Below are positions 59,768-64,000 of a stretch of 64,000 nt of DNA, one piece after another. The notes below the pieces were generated by a model that did not search any database, was not told where the DNA came from, and worked only from the letters and a program-made list of their open reading frames with translations. The stretch's first letter is position 1; every line of letters starts with the position of its first letter. Where the stretch lies: the NCBI GenBank assembly GCA_037577475.1, contig CM075189.1, positions 33,958,050 to 34,022,049 of the forward strand, read 5' to 3'. Source of the stretch: Chaunax sp. Z400 (taxonomy: Eukaryota; Chordata; Actinopteri; Lophiiformes; Chaunacidae). A program made the translations under genes and the position numbers.

Positions 59768-59775
59768 TTTATAAC

Positions 59776-60949
59776 GATTCAGTAAAGAGTTGCAGCAGTG
59801 TGAACAGACCCGTCTCAGCTTTACTCTGCTGATGGCAATGGCCTTCGACTCAGCCCGTAAGTCACCGATGGCTGCTTTTAGGCAGATCGTTTGCTTCACC
59901 AGCCAATCAGAGGCTCTTATCAAAATCAGCTGGTGCAGTCACAAACTGTTAGCTGGATGAAATTGCATCACCTCATCAATTTCTTTCATTCCCTTTCTTG
60001 GAGGAACTAACAAAGTCTTAAAATCTTAATTTACTGCTAAACTGACAACTTCACTACCAACACCTCCTTCTGCTCCTTTTTGCATTCACTCTGTGTCAAT
60101 CTCTCTCTCACACACTCACAATTCTCTCACCTCTTATGTCTTTCACCATCACATCAATACTAGACATGCAACAGCAGCAAGTAACTCACAATCACTATGC
60201 TCAGTCATATTTGATCAAAAAAGCCTGAAAACATAACAGCTGTGAATGGGAGAGCAGAGAGTCACTGCTCTGGACATGTTAACCCATCACATTGAGTCAA
60301 ATGGGAGTTCAGTGCTTGGGTCTCAGACAGACACGTAGATGTAGAAATAAGTATCATCTTGCCTGGTTGGAAATCTTTGGTTGAACAGGGCTAAAGGCCA
60401 TCACCAATGGGTTCACCATGAAGACTCTTAACCAAAGCCGGTCTTCTACGTCGGCCCCACCACTGTTTCAGCTTGTGTATAAACAGACACTCAGCTCCCA
60501 ACCAGCTTTTCCTCAGCTGGTTAAAAGACCCCAGCGGGGCCCACAGTATGCTGAGCCTATACTCATAAAACCCAGAGCTATGGTGCGTAACTAATGTTCA
60601 ATCTCGTATAGGTCTCAGCCTCTGCAGTTATCACCAGTGGGATAAGGGTGAAGTAGGATGTGGTCCACACCCCATTTGGTCATCTACAGTAATGTGATAC
60701 AACATGACCAGTGCTTACCCTGTCAATGCATCAGCATTCAATGGTGCATCACAATCCAACGGAGCGCACAGAAAAACTACGACAGCCGTTTTTCAACAAA
60801 AGGGAATGACAAGAGGAAAAAACATAAAGCCTACGTCTGTGAGAGGTGGAGATGATGGTTATACAGTCTAACAGTCAGAGAACAGTAGGATAGAAAACAG
60901 CTCTCCATACACAGAGGGACTGCTGTGTTCAATTCACCCAGCAAAGTAG
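59776..60949. other. 1.2 kb without a recognisable gene
   Basis: CT-rich patches near 60100 and a purine patch near 60790-60820. It may include further debris of the DIRS-like element downstream of its RNase H relic, but I cannot place it. Confidence 0.35.
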
Positions 60950-61200
60950 CTGTCTGACTGGGATGAGCTGAGCTGAGCTGAGCGCGCTCCCCTTTGTGAT
61001 TTATGTAAGCTGCTGCAGTTTGATTGTCTGTGCGAATCAAAATGTGATGATTCTCAGACAGCGTCAAAATATTGAATCTCCTCCCATACAGTGAGCAGCT
61101 CCGGCTCGTCGAGGTGGAGAGACGTGCACGGCCTGTGAACATGGAGATGTGTCACGCAAATCTGCCCACTGTCTGGATGTGAAGGCTCCATCTTCTAGGG
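60950..61200 (-). mobile_element. DIRS-like retrotransposon, RNase H relic
   Basis: The minus-strand frame from 61142 reads ILIRTDNQTAAAYINHKG (61040-60990). The xxVRTDN.T..AYIN..G motif is the RNase H region of DIRS-type tyrosine-recombinase retrotransposons, preceded by a W-S-L-H-I-like block further 5' (61190-61160, different phase). After the motif the frame turns repetitive because of an AGCTG tandem (60965-60983). No reverse transcriptase or recombinase is seen nearby. Inactive fragment. Confidence 0.65.
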
Positions 61201-61339
61201 CGGACATGGACCCCATGAGTCTCTAAAAACTCATAATACATAGCTAAACCATGTCATATGATATGATGCTGCCTCTGCACAGGAACAAATATTTCTATTT
61301 ACCACTACAGAAAACTGCAGATTAGATTACCATCTTTAA
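61201..61339. other. Short unassigned spacer
   Basis: No signal before the minisatellite starts near 61340. Confidence 0.4.
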
Positions 61340-61520
61340 CATCTAGGCCCCCTTCCAGTGGGGAAAACACGATAAAGTGGCAAAAACAAGTTGAGGTGCC
61401 CCCTAGGGTTCCTCTCCAGTAGACAAAACATGACAAGGAGCCCTCTATGGTGCCCTTCCAGTGGACAACATGTGATCAAGAGCCTTAAGGGTTACTCATC
61501 CACTGGAAAAAATGTGGTAA
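61340..61520 (+). repeat. 41-42-bp minisatellite, left part
   Basis: Units carry CCTTCCAGTGGACAA followed by CATG/TGTGAT-AAG-like endings; starts at 61403, 61445 and 61486 are 42 and 41 bp apart. It is interrupted at about 61521. Confidence 0.9.
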
Positions 61521-61722
61521 AGTGCAAGAACAAAAACAACAATAACAATAACAGCAGTGATATATATAAAATAGAATCAACATTATAACCATAACTGTGT
61601 AACCTTGTTCACCTTAATGTGCGTGTGTGTGTGTGTGTAAGAGATTGTCATGGGATGTGGTTTTAAGTGGTGGGTCGTTACACCACGCCGACCTCCAGCA
61701 GTAGGCAGAGAAGGATTCAAAC
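61521..61722 (+). repeat. Dispersed repeat family B, copy 2
   Basis: Counterpart of 20560-20751 in the opposite orientation, including the ACAATAACAATAAC start and a longer GT tract (61619-61638). Its left edge coincides with the break in the minisatellite. Confidence 0.8.
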
Positions 61723-61970
61723 CACCTCATCGCCCCACGGCTCCACAGAGCATGAAGGGCCCCAGGCCACGTGCCCCCCGGGCAAACCGCACACCCACCC
61801 CAAGGGAAAGCCAGCCAGGGGCCACAGAGGACAGAGTACAATAGGCCCCAGGCCCAGCCAGAAGCCGACCTCCCCAAGGCACGAGCGAGGCCCACGTCCC
61901 CGAAAACCCGCACACCTGGGACCCACCCAGACCCCAGACATGGAGCCCACCACACACCAGAAAGGCAAAA
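61723..61970 (+). repeat. GC-rich segment inside the minisatellite insert
   Basis: About 65-70 percent GC by eye, rich in CCCCAGGCC, ACCCACCC and GCCCCC strings, with overlapping frames of up to 131 codons on both strands and proline/arginine-rich translations. This is typical of a GC-rich repeat, not of a gene. It probably belongs to the same insertion as 61521-61722. Confidence 0.55.
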
Positions 61971-62750
61971 GTAGTAAAGTGTCCTTAAGGTGGACAAAAC
62001 ATGATGCATTTCCCTCTAGGATGCCCCTCCAGTGAAAAGAAAATGCTTAAAAATTTTTTTTTTTTTTTAAAAAGCCCACTAGAGGGTTTTCCTCCAGTGG
62101 ACAAAACATGATGAAGTATGCTTAGGGTACCATGCTATTGGAGAAAATGTGATGAAGTGCCCTTTTGTGCCCAATGACTGGACACAACATGACAGAGAAA
62201 CATGGAGGGTTCCCTGTCAGTGGAGAAAACAAAGTGAAGTGATCTCTTGGGAGCATCTCCAATGGACAAAGCATGATATGCCTTCTTAGCTTCCAGTGGA
62301 CAAAATGTTATAAAGAGCCAGATGGGATGCTCTCCCACAGGAAAAGACATGATAAAGTGCCCTTAGGGTACCATTCTATTGGATAACATGTGAGAAAGTG
62401 CCTCACGGAGCCCCTCTAGTGAAAACAAAAGTGAAAACCATGATAGAGAGCCGTATAGGGTGCCCTCCCAGTGGAGACAACAAGATGAAGTGATCTCTTG
62501 GGAGCATCTCCAATGGACAAAACCATGATAACGTACCTTCTCCAGTGCCTTTTCAGCGGACAAAATGTATTGTAGAGCCATAATGGGTGTTCTTCCAGTG
62601 GAGAAAACAAGATAAAGTGCCCTCCAATGTGCCCTTTCATTGGAGAAAACCTGACCAAGAGCCATAATGGATGCTCTTTCAGGAGAGAAAATGAGACAAA
62701 GTGCCCTTTATGTTGCCCTTCCAGTGGAGAAATGTGATGCTGTGAAAATT
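61971..62750 (+). repeat. 41-42-bp minisatellite, right part
   Basis: About 18 diverged units of CCAGTGGA.AAAACATGAT-type sequence. The pair TGATCTCTTGGGAGCATCTC (62238 and 62490) and the pair CCCTTAGGGTACCAT (62129 and 62360) suggest a higher-order unit of about 230-250 bp. A T15 run flanked by A5 on both sides (62049-62073) interrupts it. Two minus-strand frames (62135-62350, 62363-62665) stay open because the period is close to 14 codons. Confidence 0.9.
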
Positions 62751-64000
62751 AACTGGCCTCACGTGACACCAAAATGGTTAAAAAATGGATAAATAATTAA
62801 TGTAGTATCGTCCAAGTGTGTTTTTATTATAGAGGTCTGTCTGAGTCACACAGTAACACAATTTGAAGTTTTATCGTGTGTGCTGTGCTCCACCACACAC
62901 AGCTGTGTTTTAGTAATTTTCCTCACCCCTGCCCCTCTGACAGCCTGACTCCCCCACTGATACATGCTCTAACTGGTAAGCCAAAAGGGCGACCTAATGG
63001 TAAGGCATTTCTGTCTTCAACAGATACCTGACTAGATGTTTGAGTGCTACATGAGAAAACGTCCACTTGACAACCTGAACATTTACAGTGGTCATAATAA
63101 CATTTTTGTATTTGATGATTATGAATATAGAAAACTAATCTAAACCAGTTAAATCCTCCTCTTTTTGCCCAGGCCCAATTACTTCTAGAGGCCTTTCCTC
63201 TAACTCTGCCTCATGTTTAATAATCTTTTTTTCCAAGAGGTTGATGAAAAATTCATGCCTTTTCCCTGGATATCAAGTGAAATCATTATACAGCCTGAGT
63301 GCTCAGCATGAACATCAGTGTGTAGGTCTTCTCTTTCCTGTAGTGGCAGTGCAATAATGATTACAAAAAGCTAAAACAGCTAAAAAGTGTGGGACTGAGA
63401 CATGTTTATAGACAGACATAAAACTAAGGATTCCAGGGGAAAAAGAGGATTAAGAGGGGCTGCAATATTTTACAATCAACCATTTCAGTTTACTGCTTTA
63501 ACACTTGAATAAGGAGAATAACTGGCCTTTCTTCATGTCACTGTTTGGTTTGGATTATTATAGCTGATATATATCCTCAACAGCTAGAATTAGACAAATC
63601 AGCCCTTATCTGTCACCCACAGGTAAAATACCCACCGTCTGAAAATTGGCTTGAAATCTATAATAATAAATAAAATTATGTATATAGCATAGGCCTACTT
63701 AAAAATAAATGTTTACAAAGGATACTAGATAATGTAATGTAAAGGTAATGTAACAACAGATCATGCAAAGACATAAGACCAAAAGAACGCAAGACAGAGA
63801 TGATGAATTTAAAAACACGAGGATAAAATGACTCAAGATACACAACGGATGACAAAAACAACAAGAAAGTCAAAATAACAATCAAAAAGAGAATGAAAAT
63901 GATTAAAGCTTTTAAAGCAATAAAAAGATGACATCACATCACAAAATAAGAAATAATGCAAAAGGAATAAAACAATAAAAGATGACATCCCACATGCTAC
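62751..64000. other. No gene recognised; A-rich right end
   Basis: From about 63730 the plus strand is strongly A-rich (AAGATGACATC and ACAATAAAA motifs) with a matching T-rich minus strand, perhaps an old LINE-type tail region. It is cut by the window end. Confidence 0.4.

Noticed and set aside
61614..62035. Proline/arginine-rich overlapping frames of 122-131 codons
   Set aside because: GC-rich repeat sequence is open in all frames; no start context or family match.
62135..62665. Two minus-strand frames with a 14-residue repeat
   Set aside because: The minisatellite period of about 42 bp is a multiple of three, so it stays open on both strands by construction.
61340..62750. Possible CRISPR array
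   Set aside because: Units are diverged and contiguous without spacers of constant length; the context is eukaryotic.

Overview
The window looks like gene-free euchromatic DNA from a ray-finned (teleost) fish. The reasons are many long (CA)n tracts, a mixed set of decayed DNA transposons (Tc1, hAT, piggyBac, PIF/Harbinger), several LINE clades side by side (L1, an RTE/Rex3-like tail, an R2-like endonuclease tail, L2/CR1-like tails), a DIRS-like fragment, Gypsy-type solo LTRs, and interspersed repeats that recur in fish genomes. The species cannot be told from the sequence. I found no host protein-coding exon, rRNA or tRNA gene that I can support. Nearly all long open frames lie inside simple repeats or mobile-element debris, so the window is probably intergenic or a very large intron.

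Layout. 0-10 kb: mostly unrecognised AT-rich DNA with two structurally clear non-autonomous elements (2504-3082 with 20-bp perfect terminal inverted repeats; 5002-5419 with 14-bp ends and a 3-bp target duplication). 10-23 kb: a partial copy of a modular repeat (11278-11558), an intact piggyBac-type zinc-binding 3' exon (14207-14347), LINE tails (15.8, 17.4, 18.2, 19.0 kb) and a truncated piggyBac-like element (21336-22366). 23-35 kb: a 78-bp palindromic Tc1 remnant, large CA/GT microsatellites, a GATA/GACA array, a 20-bp tandem repeat, a decayed Tc1-like element and a fish interspersed repeat. 35-48 kb: a near-complete modular repeat (35375-37048), hAT-like and unclassified dispersed repeats, a Gypsy-type solo LTR, and a 5'-truncated L1-type LINE (43590-46330) with a short dispersed repeat inserted near its 3' end. 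48-51 kb: a SINE-like repeat and a 1.87-kb TATC (GATA) array with higher-order structure. 51-64 kb: a second LTR, a PIF/Harbinger transposase relic, a complete-looking hAT-type element (59064-59767, 8-bp target duplication), a DIRS-like RNase H relic and a 41-42-bp minisatellite split by a repeat that has an inverted relative at 20.6 kb.

The pieces do not form a pathway. They record successive insertions, and some relative ages can be read from nesting: the short repeat is younger than the L1, and the 61.5-kb insert is younger than the minisatellite. I found no convincing new biological system. The best leads are the intact piggyBac zinc-binding exon, the nested L1, the split minisatellite, and the paired inverted dinucleotide tracts.
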